Source: Amphiprion ocellaris
Taxonomy: Eukaryota > Chordata > Actinopteri > Pomacentridae
NCBI RefSeq assembly: GCF_022539595.1
Contig: NC_072784.1
Location: forward strand, 24,789,243-24,853,242
Length of the DNA: 64,000 bases
Direction of reading: 5' to 3'
Made by a program: the position numbers and the translations under genes. The notes beneath the pieces are model-generated. The model was not told where the DNA came from, did no database searches, and saw only the letters and a program-made list of their open reading frames with translations. Shown in pieces: positions 26,001 to 39,725 of this stretch. The first letter of the stretch is position 1. Each line of letters begins with the position of its first letter.

Positions 26001-29000
26001 TTTGTCTGCAAAATTAAAAATTGAGCAGCTTCACCTCCTTCCCAAAAAGTTTTAACTGTGGATAGTAGGACTTCACTGTAAGCATTTTTCATGGGGCATA
26101 ATTCATAGACAGTCATTTTAATAAAATCGGTTTAGTCACATGTGTGAACCTGGAAAGAGGTTTTGACTGCATCGGTCAGTCAAAACCTCTTTGACAGTAC
26201 CAACATTGATTGTAAATTCTGCTGTCACTACACCACTGCATTAAGATTGCTCATATATTATGACCAGTCATGGATGTAGTTTTAAGGCTTTTGCTGTTTG
26301 ATTAAATTTTATTTATTGGAAATGAAGCATTTGTGAACTAAAACTAAATCAAGCTAAGCTTACTTTCTTTGAATGTTAGACACTTGCCTGATTTAATTGT
26401 TGAGTAGTCTGGATCTTAATCAAGCAATTATTAAAATCTCTCTCAGGACTGGAAGATTTGCATTTGGATGAGCGCATCATGCAATTCTTGTCGATTGTCA
26501 ACACCATGTTCACCAAGATCAACCAGCAAGAGCATCCACACTTCCATGCCCGACACTACTCTGTAACGCCCCTTGGAACCCGTTCAGGACTTATCCAGTG
26601 GGTGGATGGCGCCACGCCGCTCTTTGGCCTCTACAAACGCTGGCAGCAGAGGGAGGCTGTGCTGCAGGCTCAAAGGGTAAAGAATTTGTATTGTGCTTCA
26701 TCATAAAACATTACTGATCCAGTGGTTTGTTGACTTAACACAGAATCTTTCAGAGAATGTATTTATATAACTGCATCGGGCCATTTTGTGACCACCCTTC
26801 CTGTTGAAGCCCCACATTCTGGGCTTATGAGAAATGTTTTCGTTTAAGGTAAATTGACTTTTTTTTTTCTCCTGGCAAGGCCCAAGACTCATACCCGCAG
26901 CAGCCTGTGCCTCCCGTGCCCCGCCCCAGTGAACTCTACTACAGCCGCATCGGGCCTGCTCTGAAAGCAGTAGGGCTGAGTCTAGATGTGACCAGACGAG
27001 ACTGGCCTCTAAGTGTTATGAAGGAGGTGCTGAAAGAGTTAATGGATGCTACACCTTCTAACCTTTTGGCTAAGGAGCTATGGTGTTCCTGCACTACACC
27101 CACTGAGTGGTGGAGGGTCACTCAGGTAACTGTGGCTTTTAACATTTTATAAATGATGAGGTGATGATTTATTCAGTCTGTAAATGAGAACAGTTTTATT
27201 GTGAAATTAACTGTATTAAAATGCAGTATACACCACCAGTCAAAAATTTGGACAGACCTTCTCATTTAGTGGTTTTTCTTTATTTTCATGACTATTTTCA
27301 TGACTATTTACATTTTAGATTCTCACTGAAGGCATCAAAGTTATGAATAAACACATATGGAATTACGCACTAAACAAAAAGTGTGAAATAAGTCAAAACA
27401 TCCATCCATCCATTATCTGTACACCACTTAATCCTCATTAGGGTTTCGGGGGGGAGGGGTGCTGGAACTTATTCCAGCTGACTTAGGGTGGAAGCAGGGG
27501 ACACCCTGGACAGGTCACCAATCTATCGCAGCACTACATATACAGACAAACAGTCACACTCCCATTCATACCTACAGACAATTTAGACTTACCAATTAAC
27601 CTGAGCATGTTTTTGGACTGTGGGAGGAAGCCGTAGTACCCGGCGAAAACATGCAAATTCCATGCAGAAAGATCCCGGGAAGGCCAGGACGTGAACCAGG
27701 GAACTTCTAGATGCAAGGCGAAAGTGCCAACCACCAATCCACTGTGCAGCCCTAAGTCAAACCATGTTTTGTATTTTAGATTCTTCAAAATAGCCACCCT
27801 TTCATGAGGTAGTCACCTGAAATGGTTTTCACTTCACAGGTGTGTCTTGTCAAGGTTAATTTGTGGAATTTCTTGCCACCTTATTGACAGCCCTATTTGA
27901 CAACTGTTAGAATCCATATTATGGCAAGACCCAGTCAGCTAAGTAGAGAGAAACAGCAGTCACCATTACTTGAAATGAAAGTCAGTGGGTCCGGAAAATT
28001 GCAAAAACTTTGAATGAATCCCCAAGTGTGGTCGCAAAAACCATCAAGCGCTATGACGAAACTGGCTCACATGAGATCACTGCTCAGGATGCTCAGAAAT
28101 GGCAAGTTAACATCACCTCAGGTTAGAGCCCAGATAAATGCCACAGAGTTCTAGTAGCAGACACATCTCTACATCCACTGTTCAGAGGAGACTGCGCCAA
28201 TCAGGCCTTTATGGTCAAATAACTGCTAAGAAACCACAACTACGGACAAGCAACAAGCAGAAGATATTTGTTTGGGCCAAGAAACGCAAGGTATGGACAT
28301 TAAACCAGTGGAAATCTGTGCTTTGGTCTGATGAGTCCAAAGTTGAGATCTTTGGTTCCACGTGCCATATCTTTGTGCGACATGTAAAAGGTGAATGGAT
28401 GGTCTTTACATGCATGGTTCCCACCGTGAAGCATGGAGGAGGAGGTGTGATGGTGTGGGGATGCTTTGCTGGTGACATTGATGGGGACTTATTTAAAGTT
28501 GAAGGCGCACTGAACCAGCATGGCTACCACAGCATCCTGCAGTGACATGCCATCCCATCCAGTTTGTGTTTTGTTGGACTATCATTTATATTTCAATAGG
28601 ACAATGAGCGCAGACACTGTGTAAGGGCTATTTGACCAAGAAGGAGAGTGATGGAGTGCTGTGTCAGATGACCTGGCCTCCACAGTCACCTGACCTAAAC
28701 CCAATCGAGATGGTTTAGGATAAGGTAGACTGCAGAGTGAAGGCAAAAGAGCCAAGAAGTGCTCAGCATCTCTGAGAACTCACTGAAGACTGTTGCAAAA
28801 CCATTTCAGCTGACTACCTCATGAAGCTCATGGAGAAAATGCCAAGAGTGTGCAAAGCAGACTCTTGGCTGCTTTGCCAATAGAAATTAGATGGAAATTA
28901 GCACTTGTGCTATATCCAGCTTATTTACTGCAACCTGGTGTAAATCTATGAAATTGTATGTTCATCAATATGCACTGTCCCGTCCAAATAAATAAACAGA

Positions 29001-32000
29001 AACAAACAGTAATTAAAGCAAAGGGTGGCTGTTTTGAAGAATCGACAATATAAAACATGTTTTGACTTATTTCACACTTTTTGTTTAGTGCATAATTCCA
29101 TATGTGTTCATTCATAGATTTGATGCCTTCAGTGAGAATCTGCAATGTAAATATTAATGAAAATAAAGAAAAACCATTAAATAGGAGGGTGTGTCCAAGC
29201 TTTTGACTGGTAGTGTATATGCACATAGAGAGTAAAATACTGGTTACAGTTACAATGCACAGGCAACATGAAAATACATTTAACCAATCAGTCCATTTTG
29301 AAATCACTTTTAAAGTTGATAGCCTCTCTAAATGTTCCTCACTCAGCATTACAAATTCCACACGCAGTCCAAAAGTTTGACATATTGACAAAAATTTTCC
29401 TAACACTTGTAAAGATCATATACACTGATCAGGCATAATGTTATGACCACCTGCCTAGTATTATGTTGGTCCCCCTTTTGCTGCCAAAACAGCCCTGACC
29501 CATCAAGGCATGGACTCCACTAGACCCCTGAAGGTGTGCTGTGGTATCTGGCACCAAGATGTTCACAACAGATCCTTTTAGTTACAACATGCTTGGACTA
29601 TTGTAGCTCCCTGTACGTCGACATTGGCCAGTCAAAACTCAACAGTCTGCAGCTTGTTCAGAATGCAGCAGCTTGTCTCCTAACTGGGAAAAAGAAGCGC
29701 AAGCACATAATGCCCGTGCTTTCCTCACTTCACTTGCTTCCAGTTGGGTATAGGATTCATTTTAAGATGCTGTTGTTTTTAAGTCAATGAATGGACTGTC
29801 TCCTAACTGGGATAAAGAAACGCAATCACGTAACGCCCATGCTTTCCTCACTACACTGGCTTCCAGTTAGGTACAGGATTAATTTTAAGTTGCTGTTGTT
29901 TTTAAGTCAATGAATGGACTGTCTCCTAACTGGGATAAAGAAACGCAATCACATAACGCCCGTGCTTTCCTCACTTCACTGGCTTCTGGTTAGATACAGG
30001 ATTAATTTTAAGGTTCTTTTGTTTTTAAGTCTCTGAATGGACTGGCCCTAGAATATTTATCTGACCTTGTTAAGGTGCTTCAACCCTCCAGAGCCATTAG
30101 GTCAGCTGACCAGATGGTCCTGGATGTTCCTTAATCCCTCATGAAAACCAGAGGAGATTGAACCTTTGCAGTAGTGGCTCCTACGCTGTGGAACGCATTG
30201 CCCCTCTCTGTGCGGTCTGCGAATAGCCTCTCCATTTTTAAAACACATTTTAAGACCCATTTGACCCCTGGCCTTTGGCTGAGCAGAGTCACCTCTACTG
30301 GATCTTTTATCTGTTTTATTTCACTGTTTCATTGTTTTGCTTTTATTGTTTCTTATTGTCGATTATTTTACTGTAAAGCACTTTGGTTGGCTATAGGCTT
30401 TTCTGAATGTGCTATATAAATAAAGTTGACATTGACATGAGAAAGTCCAAGGGTAAAAGACACCAGTCATGCTGGTGACTCAGTCAGAAGCTGAGTCTTG
30501 GAGAAGATGTTTCTAAGAGCACTGTGCATCGTTATTAAACAGAAACACTGGGTCTGAAGGCTTATAACCACCAACCTCATGACTCACCAAGCTGCAAAAG
30601 GAGAAGAGACTGGCTTTTTCCTCTTGGTGGATCAGACCACAATCTGGTACACCCCTCTCCTCCCTACACTCCAGTTGCTAAGAGACAACCTGTCACCACC
30701 AGGACGGTGAAATGCTGGTCCCAGGAAGCAAAGGAATCCCTGCAAGACTGCCTGGAGCTCACAAACTGGAATGTTTCCTGAGTCATATGTAGATGACATT
30801 GAAGGACTCACAGACTGCATCTCTGAATACATCAGGCTCTCTGCAGATGCCAACATCCCCAGCAGGGAGATTCGATGCTCCCCCAACAACAAACCTTGGG
30901 TCACCAGCTGCCTGAAAGCTCTGCTAAACCAGAAGAAAACGGCTTTCAGGGAGGGTGACAGGGACAAAGTAAAGGCAAGCAAAAAGAACTTAAGAGGAAG
31001 ATTGGGGAGGGGAAAGAAGTCTACAGAGTGAAACTGGAACATCAGCTTAGGCATGATGGTGCGAAGCAGGTCTGTTCCGCTATGCGGAAGATCACTGGCT
31101 TTGAACGGAAGGGTGGACTGCTGCTGCATGGAGACCATGACATGGTTAATGGCATGAATGCCTTCTTCAGTAGTTTAAATATCACTGCCCTTTTTCTCAG
31201 CTCCCTGTAGTGCTCACTCCCCCATCTTCCTCCAGCTTGACCATCTTCTCCCACCCTGCTCCTCCAACCCAAACTTCTACCTCCATCCTCTCAAGCTTAC
31301 CCTTGTCACATTCAAAACCAGCTCTAATACCCTCCGTCAGCCCAGTCCCACGTACCATCACTCCTCCCTCTCTGACTCGATCTCACTTCCCTTCCCCTAG
31401 CTTGTCCACCATCTGATTCTTAACAATCCAGCCATTTCAGGTGAAAAGGGAACTGGACAGGCTGAAACAGGGCAACGCATCTGGTCCTGGTCCTGTAATA
31501 ACTCCTGACTACTGAAGACCTGCTCCACTCAGCGGTGTGACATTCTCACACACCTGTTCAACCTCAGCTTGAATCTGCAGAAGATCCCCACCCAGTGGAA
31601 AACATCCCGCATAGTCCCTGTCCCCAAGAAGAGACATCCTACTGACTCCTGTGACTACAGACCTGCAACCCTCACTTCTCACACCATGAAGACACTTAAG
31701 AGACTGGTCCTTTCCCATCTAAGACCCAGGGTGAGGACGTACACAGACCCCTTGTAGTTCGCATATCAGCCCAGCATTGGTGTGGGTGAGGCCCTCATGT
31801 ACATGCTGCAGAGGACCTATGAACATATGGACACTGTAGATGCAACTGAGGATTATGTTTATTTATTTTTCAAGTGCTTTCAATACAATCAAGCTGGTGC
31901 TGCTTGGTGAGAAGATGAGCATGATGCAGGTCACGAACTGTCTGTCCTGCAGACCACAGTATGTTCAACTGCAGAACTGTGTGTCCAACAAAATCCTCTG

Positions 32001-35000
32001 CATTACAGGAGTCCCACAAGGAACTGTCCTGTACCCTTTCCATTTCATATTATATATGTCTGATTTCTGGTATAACTCAGACAGCTGCTTTCTTCAGAAA
32101 TATTCTGATTGCTCCGTGGTTGTCGGCTGTATCAGAGGAGGACTTGAAGAGGAGTACAGGGAAATGATGGTTGACTTTACTGACTGGTGCGACCTCAACC
32201 ACCTTATGCTGAACACCTCTAAAACCAAGGAAATGGTGATGGACTCCACACCGGAACCAGTCACCATTCTTGGCACAGAGGTGGAGGTTGTGTCCAGCTC
32301 TAGGTACCTGGGAGTGCAGCTAGACGACAAGTTGGACTGATCCAGACACATGGAGGTAGTACACAAGACGGACCAAAGCAGACTTTACATCCTGTGTAGG
32401 TTAGGGTCTATTAACATTAGCAGGCCTCTTATTTGTACATTTTACCAGACTGTGGTGGCCAGTGTTTTATTTTTTGGGGTTCTGTGTTGGGAGGAGGGGG
32501 CTTGCTCCAGGGACAGAAACCGACTGAATAAGCTGATTAAAAGGGTGAGCTCCACAACTGGTGTTGAACTAGAATCAGTACAACAGGTGGCTGGGGTGAG
32601 AATGCTCAGGAAACTGAACTCTTTCATGAAAAATACCCACTACGCAATCTGGAGTTGTTTCGGCAGAGCACATTCAGCCACAGACTCATCCCCCCTCATT
32701 GCAGGTCTGAGAGCAGCAGAAAATCATTTCTACCAGCTGCATTCAGGCTTTTCAATTGACAGTAAATAACACTGATATTTTAACTTATGAATTATATGCT
32801 GTGCATATGTTTTTAACTTTTATAATTTCTGTAACTTGTATACTATGCATATGGTCATACTGATGACCATTGTTGGTGTTCTGTCAGGTTTGTGGGTTGT
32901 CTGCATGTTTACATGCTGCTGTTATAAGTAATTTCCTGTTAAGGATTAATAAAATATTATTACTCCGCCAAGGAACGGCGGAGTTATGTGATGGTCAGCG
33001 TACATTTGTCTGTGAATCTGTCTGTCTGCGGACTAACGGATTTGGATGAAATTTTCAGGGAAGGTCAGAAATGACACAAGGACCAAGTGATTAGATTTTG
33101 GCAGTGATTTGGCTTATAGTCTGGATCCACAGCTTTGTTAAGGATTTCCCACTGCGAGATATAGCGGCCGGCACGGCGTTGCTGTAACCATGACGTGAAC
33201 ACTGTGTCAGTTAGGCCTGCCTGTCTGACGATCACATGATTGCGATCCTACTACAAATTGACTGTGATTTATCAGTTGGAAATCATACAAGGACCAAATG
33301 ATTAAACTGTGGTGTTTCTGAGTCCCATCAATTCCTGCCGCCTGCTACATATTTAGGTCACGCAATGTAGCAAACCCAGTCAGACAATAGTGAAGTTCCT
33401 GATGTTTCACTAAGTCTTTATTTACGTTCAGCCGTCAGCCTTATTTTGAACACAAATTCATCTTTCTGTCCTTCACTCCTTTTTTCACTGTAAGAGCTTG
33501 TCCCTATTGCATCTAGGTGCTTTTAAGTTTATACACATTTGCTAGACAGCAACAGCGTGGAACCGTTTTCTTACATCTTTAGGTGAATTTTCGGACTTTT
33601 CGGCTGTGTCTTCGTCATGTCAAAAAAACGCTTCTTAGACAAACACTTCCTGTGCTGCTGGAATGGTGACAAAATAAAAGCCCGTAACATTAAAAATGCG
33701 CCTTCAAAATAAAAGCCTGTAGGGAACTGTTATTTTAACATTAGCAAAACAAAGGCTTGCCAAAAGTGATGAACTGATCAACATGAATGAATCACTGAAA
33801 TCTATGTGTCTTTGTCATAAATAATCATGCATTTTCATGATTTATTATAGAGCCTCTGGAAAGTATGACAAAATCTGCTCGGCCAAAAATATAATTATAA
33901 CAACTTGAGTTACCAGTTTTGGTGATGTAGAAAGATGTGGTAATTAAATATTCATAGTGTCATGGCCTTTTATTTCTTCCTAAATGACTATGATTGACAA
34001 AAGCAGCTGACCTCTCTATGCCACTTTCAGAAGGGCCCATTTGATACACTCATTCAGCTTAACCACTACATTACAGTGCGAAAATCTCAGGATCTGAACA
34101 AAGATCTGAAAAATCAAATCATTGACTTAGAACAAGTTACGGAAGTAATTTGGAGCCATTTCATATCAGCTACACATTCTCAAATCATCTGTGCAGACCA
34201 TTGTTCCTAAGTATAAAGTGCATAGTACAGTTGTGTCACTGCCATGATCAGTCAGGAAACACAAGCTTTCACCTGCTGCTAAGAGAAAATTGTTTAGGAT
34301 GGTTGGGGTCAAACAAGAATCATCAAAAAAGGAAGGTCTGCAATGAACAGAAGCTGCTGGAATACAGGTGTTAGTTTCCACTGTCAAATGTTTTTTACAT
34401 CACCATGGGCTGAGAGACTGCAGTGCAAGAAAGAAACCCTTCCTCTAGAAGCAGCACCTTAGGGCTTGACAGAAGATTGCTGCTGTTGACATAGGGGGGA
34501 AAAATGCCTTCTGGAGGGAAGTTCTGTGGTCAGATGAAGTGAAACTTAAGTTATTTGGCCACGGTGTCCAAAATATGTTTAGAGAGATAGTGGAAGTATT
34601 ATTCTGTCGCTGTTTTGATGGTAGTAGAACTGGTTCTTTACACAAAGTAATAAAATAATAAAGGAGGAGGATCACCTCTACATTCTTCAGTCTTGGACAC
34701 AGCTGGGTGTTCCAGCAAGACAGTGCCCCAGAACATGCATGAAAAATGGTGAAGAAATGACAATGAGACAAGAATTAAAGTTTTAGGTTGGCCTCCCTGA
34801 AGTCATCACTTTAACCCCATTAAGAACCTGTGGACTGGGATGAAGAAACAAATCTGTGTAAGAAAGCCAACCAATTTAGATTAACTGCACCAATTCAGTC
34901 AAGGGGAGTGGTCAAAGATACAACCAGAAGCTTCCAAAAGTGCCAAGTTGAAGTGAAAATGGCCAAGGCATGTTTAGCCAAATATTAGTATTGCTGTGTG

Positions 35001-38000
35001 AATAATTTTGACCCAGTACATTTGCCATTTTTCTAAAAGCTCTGTAGAAATTTTCTAGATAAAAGCAAAATGCATGATTGTTTTAATTGACAAAATAATG
35101 TTTAATTTATTCCTTTAAAGACCCTAATGAGGATTAAGTGGAGTACGATAATGGATGGATGGAGGTATAGGTACTTACAGCCGAGAGACTTTGATGAACA
35201 TCATGGCGATGAATGTTGCTGCAATTGACACTCTTGGCTGTGATTTGGACATACTACGCCAGTACGGAATATTATCGGAGACTACGCTGGCAGTCAACCG
35301 AGAGAGGAGGAAGCGAAAGCGGTTTGAATGTAAAGAGGCTAAAGGCTAACCCCTCTAGACCAGCTGTACAGTCGTTCCTACTCTCCAATGTCCTCTCCCT
35401 CGACAACAAGCTGGACGAGCTACGTTTGCTGAGAGAAACCGACAGAGTGGAAAGACTGCTGTGTGTTTGCTTTCACGGAAACGTGGCTCCATGACAACAT
35501 CCCAGGCACCTCCATACAGCTTGAGGGGATGACATCATTCCGGGCGGGCAGAGAGGCTGCTAGCTCTGGTAAGAGCTGAGGCGGGGGCCTGTGCATCTAT
35601 ATCAAAAAGGACTGGTGTGTTCATGCCGTGTTAGCCTCTAAACACTGTTGTCAGTTGGCGGTGTTCCTTATTGTGAAATGCCGGCCATTCTACCTGCCGA
35701 GGGAATTCGTGATTGTTTACATAGCTCAGAGTGCTAATGCTAAAGATAATGCTTAGGAGGCACTGGGAGGGCTGCATGACGGCATCAGTGAACTTCTGAC
35801 TAAACACCCAGACAACTTTGTAGTGGTTGCAGGGGATTTTAACCACACCAGTTTAAAGACTGTGCTCCCCAAGTTCAAGCAATTTGTGGACTTTAAAACC
35901 AGAGGAGAGAACATGCTGGATTTGGTGTATACAAACTTCCCTGATGCTTACAAAGCAACCTACAGAGGTGTGCTCTCTGCTAACAGCCCGAGATGCAGCC
36001 TTTGGGGCAGGAAACAGGACTACTCTTCGCTCAGCCAGGTCTGTGCTCTCAAAAGGGATCAAGGCTGTGAAACGCACCTACGCAGAGAAAATCTAGGGAC
36101 ACCTCTGTGATGCAGGAAACACCAGGCGGATGTGGCAGGGAGTCCAAGCACTGAAGGAGTACAAGACCAGGCAAGGGGTCAATGATGACGATGCTTCTCT
36201 TCCAGACAGGCTCAGCAACTTCTTTGCTCGCTTTGAAGCATCGAACCCGACAACCAGAGAGAGCGCTGGTCCTTCTACATCTGTCGGGCCAGCTTTTGCC
36301 ATCAACGCAGCAGACACAAGGAGAACCCTAACCAGGGTTAACCCACGAAAAGTGACAAGTCCAGACAACATCCCAAGACGTGTGCTTAGTCTGTGTTGGC
36401 GAGCTGGCAGATGTACTGACTGACATCTTTAACATCTCCCTCAGTCATGCCATTGTCCCCAGATGCTTCAAAATATCCACCATAGTTCCAGTGGCAAAGA
36501 AGTCAGTTGTTTCCTGTCTGAATGACTATCGTCCCGTTGCACTGACAACGATTGTGACGAAGTGTTTTGAACTGCTCGTCAAACCACACATCACAGCCAG
36601 CCTCCCTGCATTGCTTGACCCCCTTCAATTCGCTGACCGTCCCAACCGCTCCACAGAAGAATCCAGAATCCTGTACATTGAGTTCAGCTCAGCGTTTAAT
36701 ACCATCATCCCCCAGATACTAATGGAGAAACTCCTCCTACTCGGCCTGGATACCGCCACATGTCTCTGGGTCCTGGACTTTCTGACCGACAGACCCCAGT
36801 CTGTCCGCGTCGGAAAGAACTTTTCCACCACCATCACACTGAGCACTGGATCTCCTCAAGGTTGTGTGCTCAGTCCACTTTTGTGTACACTGCTGACACA
36901 CGACTGTGCAGCCACACAAGAGGGGATACAAGAGGGGATCCAGATCATCATGTTCGCTGATGACACCACAGCGGTGGGACTCATTTGGGGGAATGAGGAA
37001 TCAATGAAGAGGGATGAAGTGAAACACCTAGAGGGCTGGTGCAGAAAGCACAAACTGCTGCTCAACGTGGACAAAACCAACGAGATGATCATCGACTTTT
37101 GGAGGTCACGATCTGAGCATGCTCCCCTCAGTATCAGCGGCGGCACTGTGGAGAGAATGGAGAACATCAAGTTCCTTGGAGTGCAGATCTCGCAGGACCT
37201 GAGCTGGAATAAGAATACCTCAGCAATCTCAAAACGGTCCCAGCAGAGACTGCATTTCCTGAGGAAGCTGAAACAAGCGTCTCTCCCCATCAGCATCCTC
37301 AGGACTTTTTACAGAGGTGTGGTCGAGAGTGTCCTGACATACTGCATCTCAACATGCCACTCCAACTGCAGTATGTCAGACAGATAAGCCCTGCAGAGGA
37401 CAGTCAGGGGAGCTGAGAGGGTCATCGGAGTTTCCCTCCCCTCTGTTCAAGAACTTTTCCAGAGCTGCTGCAGGAGCAGGGCACTGAACATTGTCAGGCA
37501 CTCCTCACACCCTTTCCACAAAGTGTTCAAACTGCTACCATCAGGCAGGCATTTGAGGAGCATCGGAGGAAAAACAACGAGAATGATAAACAGCTTCATA
37601 CCACAGGCGGTCATATCTTAACGGCTTATATTTTACACCTCCAAGTTTTTTTCACAAACACAATATAAATAGATATTCACCATATGGAACCTTTTGATTA
37701 TTTTTTTGTTCATTTTTGAACCAGACACGTCTTTATTTTTGTATCATTTACAAAAGCTTGTAATGACAATGTTCCACATGCAATGTTCAGTAACGTCATT
37801 ACTGATCAAAATACAGGGCTTGCACAATAGTCCACGATCAGTGTTTATTTTGTTTGATTTTCCTCTTCTTTTATGCTGCAGTCCTATGCCCGATCCACTG
37901 CTGTCATGTCGATGGTGGGATACATTATTGGCCTTGGCGATCGTCATCTTGACAATGTATTGATTGATATGACCACTGGAGAGGTGGTACACATTGACTA

Positions 38001-39666
38001 CAATGTATGCTTTGAAAAAGGTCAGTTTAAATGTTGGTTGGATGCATGGATGGATGGATGGACGGATGGATGGATGAACGAGCATTGAGAACCACATTTT
38101 CACATTTGTGCAGTATCTTATGAAACTTAAGTGTCTTGGCAAACTGAGTGTTAGTGGTTGTGGGAAAAGGTGACAAATAGAAAATGTGCCTTTAAGTAAG
38201 TGTGTCCGTGTGTGCATGTTTGTGTGTATAATTAGGGAAGAGCCTGCGGGTGCCAGAGAAGGTCCCATTCAGGATGACACACAACATTGAGACTGCTCTG
38301 GGAGTCACCGGAGTGGAGGGAATCTTCAGGCTGTCCTGTGAACAGGTTACTCTCACGTCACACCCTGCCAAGCACCCTCTTACTTTACCAGCCCCTTTCA
38401 CACTGACACTGAATTGTTTTAATGTATGCATTTTAGGACTTGTTAAACATTTTGTTCAGGGCAGTTGAAAAAATTGCGTGTAGTGCTTTGTTGCAGTCTA
38501 GAACAAATACAAACAGGTGGCAAATATATATATTTTTAGAAACTCTTCAGTCACCCTTTGTGCCCAATGAATATGGTCATTATCATCCATGAAGTTACCA
38601 CCAATATCACAATAGAAATTTTTCATCATAAGATAGAAATCATATACTTACTCAGAAGAGCTTCAGATTGCAGTGACCCTTCATTCTATGGAGATAAGTG
38701 AACCCAGACTGTGCTGGAAAAATTCCCCCAAGCATCAGATCCTCTTATTGTAGGGGTCAAGGCTTCAGGTTTTGTCTGTGAATTTGTCATCAGTGTGTAC
38801 ATTTTCTGTCTTGTCTGGAGATCCTGCTCTGCTAAAAAGCATGGCTGAAGTCAGATGTTGCTTTCCAGGTGGTACAGATAATGCGTCGGGGCAGAGAAAC
38901 CCTTCTAACTCTACTGGAGGCCTTTGTCTATGATCCTCTGGTGGACTGGACTGCTGGAGGGGAGGTGGGTTTTGCTGGTGCCGTGTATGGAGGAGGAGGC
39001 CAACAGGCTGACAGCAAAAAGAGCAAGAGAGAAATGGAGAGGGACATCACACGCTCTCTCTTCTCCTCTAGAGTGGCTGAGATTAAGGTGAGTTAATGAC
39101 AGAAGCATATATACTATCTGCACAGTGACTCAGTGGTTAGCACCGTCACCTTGCAGCTAGAAGATCTTCGGTTTGCATCACGGCCTGTGCCTGGCATCTT
39201 TCTGCATAGAGATGGCGTGTTCTCCCAGTGCATGCGTGGGTTTTCTCCAGGTACTCTGACTTCTGCCCAGAGTCCAAAAACATCCATCCATCCATCCATC
39301 AATCCATCATTATCCATTACCTGAGTATGTTTTTGGACTGTGGGAGGAAGCCAGACTACCAGGCGAAAACCAATGCATGCACAGGGAGAACATGAGAACT
39401 CCATGCAGAAAGATAACGGGAAAGCGGGGAAGTGAACCGGGGATCTTCTAGCTGCAAGACATCCAAAAACATGCTGAGGTTAATTGATCATTCTAAATTG
39501 TCCGTAGGTGTGAATGTGAGTGTGCTTGTTTGTCTCTCTGTGTAGCCCTGTGATAGACTGGTGACCTGTCCAGGGTGAACCCTGCCTTCACCCTAAGTCA
39601 GCAGGGATAGACTCCAGCCCCCCCGAGACCCTAGTGAGGATCAAGTGGGGGTATAGGTGGTGGATG

Positions 39667-39725
<59 letters not shown>

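Noticed and set aside
29674..30045. Tandem array as a possible satellite or repeat-protein gene
   Set aside because: Only three units, inside a LINE 3' end, with stops in each unit.
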